Shown: positions 33,459-45,240 of the stretch, piece after piece | How the letters are laid out: each line of letters starts with the position of its first letter | How positions within the stretch are numbered: position 1 is the stretch's first letter | NCBI GenBank assembly: GCA_021234155.1 | Contig: JAJEKV010000023.1 | Location: forward strand, 7,540,009-7,604,008 | Reading direction: 5' to 3' | From: Isoetes taiwanensis | Lineage: Eukaryota > Streptophyta > Lycopodiopsida > Isoetales > Isoetaceae | Length of the DNA stretch: 64,000 nucleotides | Notes under the pieces: generated by a model | Databases searched by the model: none | The model's input: the letters and a program-made list of their open reading frames with translations, nothing else | What the model was told of the DNA's origin: nothing | Made by a program: the position numbers and the translations under genes

Positions 33459-36400
33459 TCAACCTTCATATGGCAGACTGTCAATGATCATCTGGTGAGT
33501 AGCCTGATCAAGGGAAAATCTGTTGGTGCCAGGAATCTGATTCATCTCAAACTTGATAGCTGATACGTGATGACTGTACTGGAAGGTCAGACCTTTGTCT
33601 TCGAGTAGCTCCCAAGTACCATCGGGCTGGACAGCATAGTACAAACTAGCCAACACATGTTCATCGACATTGAAGGTCTGACCCCAGCTATCCTTGACAA
33701 TTCTGTCAAGGATATGCCTCGGCTTAACACATTTCACCACATAGAAATCTGCATTCTCCTGATTTCCCTCCTCGGCTACAACAGCAAAGTTATCACCTTC
33801 CTCTATGTTTCCACTAAGCCATTCTCCATCACCTTCAAAAAATGCCTCATCGATTTCGTCTTCAGTACCTTCACCAGTAAACTTTTCTGGCCTTAGAGTA
33901 ACATATTTCCAATTCTTTAACCTCTGCTTGTTCACACAAGATGACCAGTTTCCTTTCAAACAGTTACCACAGAAACAACTTAAACCTCTATGAGCCACCC
34001 TTGTGCTTGATTTGGCCAAGTATGTCCTAATGCTGTGTATAATCTTGGTCCCTTCTACCCTGGCACAGTCCAGCCGGTCAGTCCTATCAACATCATCCTT
34101 TCCAATGAACCAGAAGTGCCTGCAAAAAGCCGGCAACAAGTATTGCAGTTCACATACAGTACAAAGGCACAATACAGCAATACACAGCAGATAAAAGCAG
34201 ATGAAAGCACTTTTTAAAGCAGATGAAAGCACGTTAAAAGCAGATGAATGCAGATGAAAGCATATTACCTCTTGATGTCCCTGTTGCTGGCACCTTCATT
34301 CCATTGCGTAGCGAATTCACAGGCATCAGCAGCACCCCTAAATCTCACTCCATCATACTTGAGCTGCTCTCTAGTGAATGCCCCTTTAAGGACTGCCCCT
34401 TGCCCATCGTGCTCTCCCTTACCATGGGCTGTCCCAAAGAAATTCCATATTATTTCTTTCCCTAGCTCGTGGTGATATCTTGGTAGGAAATAGAATGGCC
34501 GGGCAGATTTGAATTGGCTAGAACAACCATCTGACCAAACTATATGCCTGGAGAATTCTACACCATTTGATACTAGCCATGAATTGTGCTTTCTAAGGCA
34601 GTCTTTGCACAAAAAGAGTGTCATGAATCTTGTCATCACCCAAGTAAAAATGGGTTTCCTTCAATAGCTTTCGATCCCAGAGTCCATTTGTCCATCCTAT
34701 CGTGATGTGGGCGAGAATTGTTATCGGTCATTGTGCCAATCTTTGGCTTTGAACCTCCCTTTGTATTTTTATCTTTGTAATTCTCGCAAAATCAATTACG
34801 TAAACAATGGTGCCATCTTGGATATTGTCCGCAACCCCCCGAATTGCATGGCCTGCCATCTAGCCCTGTAATTGTGTGGCACGAATATCTTCAATGTGGA
34901 ACACATATATGAAATGAAATCCTTCACTGCCGTTCTCTTGTAAGACAATCTAAGGACTGGCTTTGGTCCTTTCTTTTTTTCCCCTTGCCATTTGAGGTCT
35001 CATCTTGTGCTGCAGCTTCAGGCTATGTCCCACCAGCTGCCTTGGATTTCTTACTTTTGTTTCCCTTCTTCTCAACTTGTGCAGCAGCTTCAGGCTGTGT
35101 CCCACCAGCTACCTTGGATTTCTTACTTTTGTTTCCCTTCTTGGTGGCATTGGATCTTTTCTTTCTTCTGCCACCTGGCACTTCCTTGGTAACGCTAGCA
35201 GCGGTACGCAACTCCACCAGCTTCTTCTGTCTCCACTGGAATCTGTAACAAGGTCTGTAGCATATATTACAGAAGATTAGCGCATGTTGAAAGCATAAAA
35301 GCAGTATTCAGCGGATGACAGCACATATCAGCATGCTTCAGCAAGCAATAAAGAGAGTATTACCTTTTCAAACGTCTTCCATTCAAGCAAGAACTCATGA
35401 TTCTCTCTTTCTCTTGGACATATACGAAGACTTTTTTATGCCACACCGACATATGCATCAGCGGTCATGTTTATACCATTCTTCAACCTCGCTCTTGTTG
35501 CAAATCACAGCAATCCAGAGCTCGCTGGTTGAGTCATACGTATGTTGGCTGGCCAGACAATTCTCACCAGGTCCACAGACCTCGCAGGTGCACTTGCACT
35601 CTTTACCATGGAATCCAGTTTTCACTGACCTTAATGCATTCAGTGCTACCCTGGCATACTCCAACTTCATATGGTATATGCAACAACAGGTTTCCCTTTC
35701 TGATACTTTCTTTACATAAATAGGCTTCAACTTCTCGAAAGCCTTTAAGCAAACAGGGTGTTCAGGATGTGCCTTTTTGTATTGTTGATATAGCTGCAGC
35801 TGAATGGTGGCCTTTGGTTAGGAATATTTATGCAATAATAGCAAAAAAAAAAAGAATGGATGGAAACTTGTACCTGTGTGACCTCCATAAGGTGCAAGGG
35901 ATAAGAAATTCGGAAGCCTGACTCTCCAACAGTGTTCACAACATCTTTCTTGCAAGGAGAGACTCTGCTATTTTGTTTCCAGAATTCTGTTATGCTTTGC
36001 TTGCAAGCAGGGGTGAGAGAATCGCACCTCAACCTCCTTTGGAAACAAGACCACGAACCATTTCCAAGGAAGGCTTCCGATTTCCTTAATGCAGCAGTTG
36101 CAATAGTTGACCTCATGCAACCTATCATAAGAAATATTGCACATTAATCAATGAACATATCCCAGGCAAAGATCACTTTCAAATAGATACAAGCACTTGA
36201 AAGCATGAAGAAGCACAGGCATGAAAGCAAGAATTAGATGTACCTAACAGCCCTGCCATAGTGGAATTGCATCTCGATTTTGTGGAAGAAGCCATCACAA
36301 GTGTAGAGGTTCTGGCTCTCCAAATATCATGGTTCCTTTGCCTCTTTGTGGCTGCCATTGTCTGTTTCAAGTTGTTGAGCAGCACCCCCGCCGCCTTTGC

Positions 36401-36789
36401 ACTCCTTTGGATTTGGCAAAATTCCGGTTCGAGATTTCCATTTCGTGGGTGATGAACCACCCTCTTCATCACATCGGCCTTGAGTTCGGGTGAATGCTTT
36501 TGGTGAGCTTATTGAAGTAATCAACTACTTGCTTGGCTATTTCTTGCTGCGTCTCATGCTCGAGATCCTCCCGCTCAACCGCCGCTTTTTCATCTTATTC
36601 CGTAATCGTATTCTCTCTTTCTCGCTGCATCCAATTTCTTGTAAATTGCGAGGAAACCGGATCTTCACGTGATATTTCCCGTGTTGCATTGACATCCAAC
36701 AAATGAACAACAACGTATTGGGATTCATCGGGCCGAAAATCCAATGCTAAACGCGTGTGATTGCCTCGGGCCGGTGTCGAGGGCGCCAT
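33459..36789 (-). pseudogene. DDE transposase gene (copy B)
   Basis: It starts at an ATG at 36787-36789 (MAPSTPARGNHTRLALDFRP). An exon at about 35874-36122 contains ITEFWKQNSRVSPCKKDVVN and ends at a GT donor. A Cys-rich exon (35458-35730) holds ETCCCIYHMKLEYARVAL and CKCTCEVCGPGENC. The SDG and HGKGEHDGQG parts are open at 34265-34560, followed by an uninterrupted 257-residue C-terminal frame (33459-34232) with the CFCGNC motif and an acidic stretch. The first catalytic part (34680-34870) is disturbed at CTG/CAG sites, exactly where copy A is clean. Together the copies indicate that the ancestral gene was coding. Superfamily unassigned. Confidence 0.65.
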
Positions 36790-37046
36790 GAAATTCCCGA
36801 GAGAGGAGGATGAGTGAATTGGAGGGAGAATTTTTTTGGGCCATGACGGTAATCCAATTTACAACGTACTACCACACCACTTTCAAAAATCCAGCCAAAA
36901 TCCCACAATCATTTTCCTAACGGTTCGTTCGTGAGGTGGACGTGTGCGTACATGAAGGGCGTAAAAAAAATGACGGGCAGTTACACCCATCAGCACCCAG
37001 ATTAAGCAAAAGCAGGGGTGCTTTAAGCGGGCAAAAACCCTGCTAT

Positions 37047-37081
37047 AAGCATGCGTCCGGACGCATGCTTTTGATACCCAC
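37047..37081. repeat. right terminal inverted repeat with palindrome, copy B
   Basis: Same perfect 24-bp palindrome (37047-37070) and GATACCCAC end as copy A. Confidence 0.6.
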
Positions 37082-37312
37082 TAGCATACTTTCACCCCCT
37101 TCGAAGAAATGGTCCACTCCGGCTTTCTTATTGATGCCCATCAAGCCATTGGTCTCAACACTCCTGAAGCTCTCACGGCACGCCAAGAACTCATTACCAC
37201 CTACCATTCTGGCGACCGCCCTCATACACGCCAAGGTGACTTTGAAATTGCTGAGTTTCCACCGTCTGAGACAGTTCCCCCTTTTCTCACCACTGAGTGT
37301 CGTTTGGTGGGG
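37082..37312 (+). pseudogene. gypsy-1 ORF3 C-terminal tail (copy 2)
   Basis: Cleaner copy of 22395-22630. It is open from the transposon edge through VHSGFLIDAHQAIGL and FEIAEFPPSETVPPF. The TAG stop overlaps the first bases of the 3' LTR. Confidence 0.65.
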
Positions 37313-37880
37313 TGTTAGTCTTGTACGTCCTGGTACAGGACTAGTCATGCACACCTCGGACCAGACCAAGAACAAGGCACCAAATCCAGGTCAAGGTCAA
37401 TCATCAAAAGCCCAGCAGAAGACCACGCAGAAGGTTACGCCTAAGGGTCCGCCAAAGAAGAAGCCAAGAATAGACAGATGACGGCCCGTCGGCGTCAGCG
37501 GGATTCCAGGCACTTCAAAAGGCACCGCCAGCATCCCTGCAAATCAAGCCTCCTTCAGAAGTCAGCACCGAGATTTGTCAGACTATCTATATTGGGCCAG
37601 AGGCCATTGTACTATATATATGAGTAGAGCTAGCATTCGAAGGCTAGATGAGTTTTTGTTCTTGTCTCCCATCATTTTCTCTCTCGATTGTGAGAGCTCA
37701 TGTATTCTGATTGATATCAAGAAGTTTTCTTTACACCATTGTGTTCTTGTTTTGTCCCTGTTTTCTCTTTCTTGTTCTTTTGCAAATCCTGCGTGACATA
37801 GCTCTCGGATTCTCCTGTTTGATCCAAGGGTCCTCACAGAGGGCTGTCTTGCAGGAGTTCCCGAACCCAGACCTCAAACA
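37313..37880 (+). repeat. gypsy-1 3' LTR (unit 2)
   Basis: 568 bp, TGTTAGTCT to CCTCAAACA, followed by ATACT at 37881-37885. It is the best reference for the complete LTR. Its TATA box lies at about 37609-37620. Confidence 0.88.
37609..37621 (+). promoter_or_regulatory. LTR TATA box
   Basis: TACTATATATAT, in the LTR segment missing from the 5' LTR at 8404-8841. Confidence 0.45.
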
Positions 37881-38608
37881 ATACTTGTATAAAGAAAACA
37901 TGTTCAGTGATTTTCATACTAAAGACAAACCATTGCATTACATGCTTTTAAATTAAACTCCCCTTGAGCCCCCTTTGATTTGGGTGCATATTCACACGGG
38001 GAGGGAGGAGGGGTTTTGGGGGCTTCCTGTACTTTGGATTGGCATATTATCAAGTTATTCCTCAACGTTGACCGTAGATAGCGATCCTTGTTTGTGGGTT
38101 ATGCTTGTACAAGTTTTTGTATACAATATAATAAGGTTTGCGAAATACTATAAGATTTGAGGTAATATACTAAATGATATTGAATATATACATGTATTAT
38201 AATGCTTTTTCTGAAGCGTGAAAATTGCTCTCGCGCCCTCTACGTCACCCCCCATGTGGATATGCCTCCAAATCAAAGGGGTTTCAAGGGAGTTTAATTT
38301 AAAATCATACAATGCAATGGTTTGTCTTTAGTGTGAAAAATTTTGGGCCCCTTTGGGGCCATTAAGAAAAAAACAATATCTTACAAAGAGACCAATATTT
38401 GATAATGATATATAATATACAAGAAATTTATCGCGGCGGCCAAGGCCGCCACGAACTTTTCTCTTTCTCGATTTCTCTATCTTTAGATTGGTAGTTGTTA
38501 AAGGGGAATGCTGGTAGCGACTCACTTATTGATTTTGTGCCAGCTGAGAGTTAACATACGTATAGACAATCATTTTATAATGATATGACCAATAAATATC
38601 CTCAAATT
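37881..38608. repeat. gypsy-1 3' flank with inverted repeat (unit 2)
   Basis: Same structure as 23202-23928; arms at about 37905-38005 and 38240-38340. After 38608 the sequence departs from unit 1, marking the duplication edge. Confidence 0.75.
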
Positions 38609-38940
38609 GTGTATATTGATTAACATATACTATTGGTTGATGGGGTAAGCACTTGGAACGTTATACAATAGTCAATATGTTTTCCTTGTGTGCCAATGTA
38701 CACTTGATCTCAAGTGTACATTGGCCTGAGTTTTGAACGAATGAAACTGTAGCGCTGAATTTGAGATGATTATCTAAGCTTGGAGGATTTGAATCACAAA
38801 ATGGATGAATTATGAACCATTAAGTTGAGAAACTTTAGCAATGGTTTCATGAAAAATATGTAAACAGCGAGCATCCATTACTCAGGAATTTGCCACATCG
38901 TGATGCTGCATAACACTTTTTTGCAGCTTTGTGGATTCTT

Positions 38941-39353
38941 TAAGGAAATGGTAGCTTTGGAAACTGGATGTCTAGAGCAATTATTCATTTAAGTGTGTCA
39001 ATTTAAAACTCGAGATTTCTCCCATGCATTATTTTGGCAGAATAGTGGAATAGAGCAAGAGCTCCCTGCTCTGAGGCAACGCTTCCAACAGTTAATGCAA
39101 CAACCAATACCGGTCATTGTATTTAAGAAAATGGTAGCTTTCTTTAAGGAAATGGTAGCTTTGGAAACTGGATGTCTAGAGCAATTATTCATTTAAGTGT
39201 GTCAATTTAAAACTCGAGATTTCTCCCATGCATTATTTTGGCAGAATAGCCATTCCAGCGAGATGGCAATGGTTTCGTGCTGGAATAGAGCAAGAGCTCC
39301 CTGCTCTGAGGCAACGCTTCCAACAGTTAATGCAACAACCAATACCGGCCATT
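38941..39353 (+). repeat. ~180-205-bp direct repeat, two copies
   Basis: AAGGAAATGGTAGCTTTGG through CAACCAATACCGG occurs at about 38942-39115 and again at 39147-39348. The second copy has 31 extra bases (39250-39280). Short ORFs inside are repeat shadows without recognisable domains. Confidence 0.8.
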
Positions 39354-39491
39354 ATCTGCAAGAGTTGCCACAAAATTTCCTTTGCTCGGATCTTTCCTGC
39401 CTGTTTGCTTATAGCTGAAATCCTGGCTGGTTCTATGGGTCTGTCGCAGAAAATATAGAACCCGTTAATTCTTTCTAAGCACTGCCCAGGC

Positions 39492-39648
39492 CCTGTTGGA
39501 TCTTCTCATCCAGGAAACTGTAAAAAAAAGGGGCCCTGAATCCTTCCTTTTCCGCCGACCAAGTCATCCTTTCTCCATCCAATTTATGCAAACTGGAGGC
39601 TTCGACCTCTGTCACATCCTTCTAGCAGAGGAGGAAGATTTGGAGTAG
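39492..39648 (+). pseudogene. possible terminal exon of an unrecognised gene
   Basis: After CTAAGCACTGCCCAG, a plausible acceptor, a frame without ATG reads ALLDLLIQETVKKRGPESF to LLAEEEDLE and stops at TAG (39646-39648). Its composition is protein-like, but no family is recognised and no upstream exon is convincing. Chance is a real alternative. Confidence 0.2.
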
Positions 39649-39837
39649 CTAAGAACCTAGGATAATCAGTGGAAAACGGCATAACACCCTAGAGATTTTC
39701 GTTGGCTTCTTACCTGCTTCAGCAATTACGAGGCTGCTTCAGACATTGAGCAATCTGCACCCAGTTTTCAAAGATTTCTGGACCCTGTTTCAGAGATTTC
39801 GCTTGACTTCATTGTGCTCTACTGGAACTCTGCCGGA

Positions 39838-40200
39838 ACAGCGTTTCATTGTGCTTCATGCTTCGCTGAGAACAGAGTTTCGCATGCCAACAAAGTTTCG
39901 CTGAGAACAAAGTTTCGGATGCCAACAGAGTTTTGCTGAGAACAGAGTTTCGCATGCTTAATGGATTGGATCAGCTAACCTTATGCAGCAAACAAAAGAT
40001 TGAATCGTTCCATCTGTCAGAATTCAATTCTCAGACTCAATTAGATTCGTGTAGCTGTCGCTTAGAGCATCCTCGCCATGGTTGAATCCGATTCTCAGAC
40101 TTCATTAGATTCACATGGCTGGCTGAATCCGATTCTCTGGATGCTCACATGGCTGAATCCGATTCTCTGGCCATCATCCGATTCCTTGGCCATCGTTTAT
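39838..40200. repeat. short degenerate tandem repeats
   Basis: AGAACAGAGTTTCGCATGC-type units recur three times at 39868-39958, and GGCTGAATCCGATTCTCTGG recurs at 40120-40170. Confidence 0.65.
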
Positions 40201-40812
40201 AGGTGCTGGTTCTCTGGCCATCCTCTACAGCCACATCGCTAGGCCACAGCTCTGGCCGTCATAATGGAAAATGGACCCTTTTTTTCTCCCTTTTTTTATA
40301 TCGCTCACGAGCCATTCACGAAGCCGGAACCCAAGCGTTACAGCGTTGCTGGATTCGACACATGCTCAAATGTCACGTTGATGTATATTTATATATATGT
40401 CTTGATAATATACAAGAAGATGTCTAGTTTAAATTTGTTTGATGTATTTCAATTCAACGCATTTAATAGTCTAACATGTGATCGTTTAATGGTCCAACAT
40501 GTGATCAATAGTAACCAACAGCAATCATTGTGGGGAGTGATCAGCAATCATTGTGGGGTGTGATCGACACTAACCAATAGCATACATTGTTCGGAAACAT
40601 CAATCAAATGTTTTGCTTCATCTGCTTAACCCAAACGGCCAAGTAGATGAATGCGACATTGACATTGCTTTAGCATGACTATAATGTTAAATGGTCTGCA
40701 ACCATTCAAGTAAAATAATGGATGCCTTCATCCACAAAGCCACAATGACTACATGTATAAATAATAATTGTGAATGTGACAATATTACACATAACAATCA
40801 TAGCAGTCCAGA
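40201..40812. other. no gene seen
   Basis: Intergenic DNA with two short overlapping ORFs that lack domain features. Confidence 0.45.
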
Positions 40813-41340
40813 GTTGCAGATCCTTGAAACTATTAAAGACAGTTTCTCTGCATACACAAAAGTACCAAACTTATCCCCTAAACCATTTTCTAGAATGGTG
40901 GCAGCATTACCATTCTAGAGCTACCATTCTAAAGTGCCATTACTGGAAGGCAAAGAATAATAGCATTCTAAGTTGCACATCCTTGAAAGTGCTTGCTTTA
41001 AACACAAGTTCTGCATAGACAAGAGTACCAAACCTCACATTGTCCCCTCAACCATTTTCTAGAATGATGGCAGCATTACCATTCTAAAACTGCCATAGTA
41101 AAGCGCTTTTATCGTAAGCCAAAGAATATTAGCATTCTAAGTTGCACATCCTTGAAACTGTTTGCTTTGAAGACAACTTCTGCATAGACAAAAGTACCAA
41201 ACCTCCAACTGTCCCACCAACTAGAATAACAATGAGTCATTTTCTACAATGGTGCTAGCATTATCATTGTAGAACTGCTATTCTAGAGTTGCAATTTTAA
41301 AATGGCATTACGCCAAAGAGCATTAGCATTCTAATTAGAA
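40813..41340. repeat. three-copy ~165-bp tandem repeat
   Basis: Units begin GTTGCAGATCCTTGAAACT (40813), GTTGCACATCCTTGAAAGT (40973) and GTTGCACATCCTTGAAACT (41141). Each contains GTACCAAAC and TTTTCTA[GC]AATG blocks with internal inverted words (AGAATGGT/ACCATTCT). Confidence 0.8.
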
Positions 41341-41932
41341 AAACTTGAAGTTTGGCTATATTTATGCAATATAAAAAAGAGACCTAATTTGAAGAAGGGT
41401 CTGGGCTCCTGTCTTTCCCAACTTTGCCAGATCTCACATCAGGTTTCCAAAAGCAGGAGTTCAATGACAAAACGGACAATCCTCATGGTGTGGATAACAA
41501 GAGTCTACCGTATAAAGCTTAGGTAAACCATTTATCATTTTAAAATATTCGTAGAAATGTCCCTACACAAATCCATGGGAACTTTCTCCCGTTGCTCAGG
41601 TTTTGGAATAATCCTTTTAAGTCTTGCATATTAGGAGCTGAACTTAGTAGAATAGGTCCAAGCTATTTGGATGAGCCATTGGAGCTTGAATTGCAGAAAT
41701 CGGCATCAAAGGGAAGAAACCCTTTTCTCTTTATTTCCTTCGTGCCCTAAAAAGCTAGCGCTCGATGTTTGCATGCACCTCATCAAATACAACATACATT
41801 AAAAATCAAAGGGACGACATAGAAATACAATGTACACTCTAGATGTACTAATCAGTAGGCCTCGTGCAATATGCCCCTCAAATCGTACAAAAATCATTGA
41901 AAAAAACATACAAAACTACAAAAGAAACTCCC
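41341..41932. other. no gene seen
   Basis: AT-rich intergenic DNA with no coding or repeat structure I can support. Confidence 0.45.
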
Positions 41933-42937
41933 TGTTCTAAACGAGATGCACCCTAGATTAGCACAGTCGTCGGATCCGTCGATCCTACGGCCCAAATGTT
42001 GGGGCCTCTGGGCACCTCTCGTTTCGCTTATGATCACTTATGATTGAAGGCGCCTATGATTTTGAAATACAAAATACAAGTTTGCCTAAGGTTTTCAGAG
42101 AATATTGAATCTCTATACGGCTTTGCCTAAGATTTTAGAATATGAGATACGGGAGCTCAAACCTCTATCAAAATAACTCAATGTACTAATAAAACTACTT
42201 TAATCAATATACCCAGTGAGTTAATGTGATTATTTTCCATCTTGAATTTATGTTTTTTTTTTTTTTTTTTTTTATAACAACCCATTCAATTGTTTTAGGG
42301 ACATATGGTCTATGGTCTCAGTAATTGTCATTTTTACATCCATTTCAAAGCCCCCTGGAACCCCCTATTATTGTGCCACCTATTGGAGTTAAAAGAATTT
42401 TTGTGGAAAAGGTTCTACAGACAATTATACAGAGAAAACATGTTCAGTGATATTGGAGTTAAAGGATTTCCATGAATATTTTTGCAGTAGTCTCTGAAAC
42501 ATAGCAGTGTCAAATAACTAGAACAGAAGGAAGGAACCATTCGAAAATAGTTAAAATGAAAATTACAAAGCAAATAGGTAATAAAACCAACTTGGATATA
42601 ATATGTAGCACAATAACAGGGGATTCCAGGGGGATGGAATTGATATGGACATAAAAATGACAATTACTGAAACCATGGACCATATATCTCTAAAACAATT
42701 GAATGGATTGTTATAAAAAAAACATAGATTTAAAATAGAAAATAATTACATTAGCTCACTAGGTTTATTGGTTAAAGTAATTTTATTAGGACATTGAGTT
42801 ATTTTGGTAGAGGTTCGAGCCCCCATAAATGACCATAAGCAAAACAGAAGTGCCTAGAGACCAAACATACGGTCTGAAGCATAGGATCAACGGATCCGAC
42901 GATTGTGGTAGTCTAGGGTGCACCTCGCTTAGAATAT
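41933..42937. mobile_element. ~1-kb foldback element with pol III-like boxes
   Basis: Left arm (about 41933-42385) and right arm (about 42600-42937) are inverted copies. The outer ends GATGCACCCTAGATTAGCAC and GTAGTCTAGGGTGCACC pair, and so do the inner parts around TCAATTGTTTTAG. A 22-24-base T-run breaks the left arm. Each arm has TTAGCTCACTAGG-like and AGGTTCGAGCCCC-like words (right arm 42751-42763 and 42811-42823) at tRNA A-box/B-box spacing, so the arms may be two head-to-head SINE-like copies. The loop resembles the gypsy-1 insertion-site flanks. Confidence 0.65.
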
Positions 42938-45240
42938 GTAGCACATCACTCGGTCATATCTTCACGCACCAGGAACGCATTAAAGGGCCATTGAATTAGA
43001 AGAAGAGAAGAGATGCAAACAAACATTCTTTTTAGAATAGTTATTAGCCAAAGAAAAAATACTTATTTGCTACAAGAAATTTATTATGGCGGCAATATTT
43101 CTCTTCCTTGACTTTCCAATTCTAAAAAAATTGAGTTGGTAAAGAGAAATATTTGCAGTAAGCCTTTGCATTTTTTCATATGTGCATCCAAAGGGCTTTT
43201 GTTGTTGGTTTAAAAAAAAATTGATTATACTTTTTAAAAATGAAAGTGTTAATATTTGATCACACTTTTTTATAACCAGGATGTTAATAAGAATAAGAAT
43301 AAGAATAAGGATGTTAATGTCTGAGTGATTCTAGCATAATACAATGGAAGCAGACGATAGCATATCCTCTGTCGCTTCTATGAATAGAAGCAAAAGGCGG
43401 TGTGCTCTGATGATAAAAACTATGTGTCAACAAAAATGGAAATTAGATTGTGGCAGAAACACGTGCCAACTGCGGCAGAGAAGAAGTAAAGGACATAGAA
43501 AAAAAATTAGAATGTGAATTATATGTTCAGATATACATTTCAATGCAACTGTATATTCTGTGTCGATACCAAGCTCTTGAAGCCTGGCCAAAACCTATCT
43601 ACAAAGCCATCTTTGGAAGGAAGTTGCACATCAGCTTCAGGTTTTCAACTCACGCTATTGTCCAACCTGCCTAATTTTTCAAGGAAAATTTCAAAAGCAA
43701 TCTCTCCAAGTTGGAAGCAATTCAAAAGCATCAAAAGACTAATCAAACAAATTAGAGGACATAAAATTTGGCCTTACAACTATTCTTGCCTGTCATAACC
43801 ACCAGATCTACACATGACACCACACTAGAGCCAATGTATAAATTAAGAACTTCTTAATTTTGAAACATGAACTCGGTTTGGCTATAGTTGCATGAAACTC
43901 CTCTAATTGGAACAATGTCCTCTGTTTAAAAAACAAAACCACAATCTGAATTTACCTGCAACATGGTAGCTACGTAAAAGGAGTATACGCATAGGTAAGA
44001 TAAAGATTAGGTGCTATGAGACTAATGAAGCAAGTTATAAAACTAAACTATCTCATTCAAACTAAGCTCTCACTTTGCTAAAGCAAATGAAATGCACCTA
44101 ATACCTAATTCTAAGCCAACTAATACTCCATGGCTTCTCCTCAAAGAAGGGATGGCTTGTTTCCTCCACACCCAACATTATTACCACACATTACAAGAGG
44201 TGTTGCTTCTGAATTGCAGCATAAATTTGAGCGCAAGGGATGTTGCTTCTCATTTTATGTCATTAAATTGAACCTAGTGATTGAATAATGTTGTCATTAA
44301 GTTGAACCTCGTGACTGAATAAAAATTGCTTTTCGAACTGCATAATGTAGCTTTTCAATCAATGCATTATTGATCCTTCACCCTTGGGCAACCACAAGCT
44401 AGAACCCTCAAACAATATACTAGTTCTACATCCCCTACTTTAAAGCTTTAGGGCAAGGAAGCTGAAGTGCAACCTTCATAGAAACTAGAACTTACCAGCA
44501 AAGATGCCAATATAAAAGAGCCTCAAAGGAAAATGCCACAAATGATGTAAACAGTTTAGTGGCCCTTTGCCAGCACTTCATGTTTGTTGTAGTGGAGAAG
44601 TCCAGCTTGATGTTACTATTTTACACAAAACAAATGAATTCATCACTGCTTTTCACATCTGAATCTGCTTAGTTTTCTACCTCCATCTCCTTTAAATATA
44701 GATCATGTATTTGCTGCAGCCATATCTACCCACATCCGTAGCCAAGTCTATTGTGAAAACCAATGTTGTTGCTGGCCAGATCTGTAGTAAGTTAGCTGAC
44801 TATAGCTTCCATCCTTGGGATAGGGTTTGGGCCTTACCTCATCTGGCAAAAGCAGTTTAAAGAGATCTGACCTACATATCAAAAGAATCGTGTATGGCTT
44901 CTCCAGAACAGCAGTGTTGCCGGATTACTTGATACCTTAAAATAATGAAAAGGTATTTGCATGTTTCATCTACATCCACTTCCATACAAAAGGAGCCTCT
45001 ACCACACGATTTGCCCCCATGTGGCATGTTATATCTTGCAATATGATCGCTTGTCATACGACTAATAAAAGAGCATTCTAAGTCGAAAGCAATAAATGAA
45101 AATTGATATCATACCACATCAAGGTAAATGGAGAGCACCACTTTCATGAATAAGTGTGACACTTGGTCACCTATGAAAGCTTGCTTCTAGAACATTACCA
45201 ATGTATGTGTTATTAACGTGTGGTTATATCTTTACCTTGG
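42938..45240. other. no gene seen
   Basis: Intergenic. 43075-43145 resembles the gypsy-1 flank at 38425-38500. A short AAGAAT run lies near 43290. ORFs at 43450-43798 and 44872-45057 lack domains. Confidence 0.45.

Larger units (their letters stand above)
30779..37081. mobile_element. two-gene DNA transposon (RING + DDE), copy B
   Basis: Duplicate of 16655-22394, with the same GTGGGTAGC left end and GATACCCAC right end. It is 6.3 kb because it contains a 555-bp MITE. The flanking ORF3 sequence is the same as for copy A, so it was copied with the tandem duplication and did not transpose independently. Confidence 0.7.
23948..38608 (+). repeat. 14.7-kb tandem duplication, unit 2
   Basis: Head-to-tail copy of 9804-23928. 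It differs mainly by the 555-bp MITE at 32615-33169 and by small changes clustered at CAG/CTG words. It lacks gypsy-1 gag, protease and 5' LTR. Confidence 0.92.

Noticed and set aside
23948-38608. Second independent gypsy-1 insertion
   Set aside because: It has no 5' LTR or gag, starts at the same internal base as unit 1, shares its stops, and has the same nested transposon; tandem duplication explains it.
40813-41340. Possible CRISPR-like array
   Set aside because: Units are ~165 bp and diverged throughout, with no short repeat/unique spacer pattern, in a plant nuclear context.
42751-42823. tRNA gene
   Set aside because: A- and B-box-like words are present but no cloverleaf or acceptor stem can be formed; kept only as SINE-like boxes.
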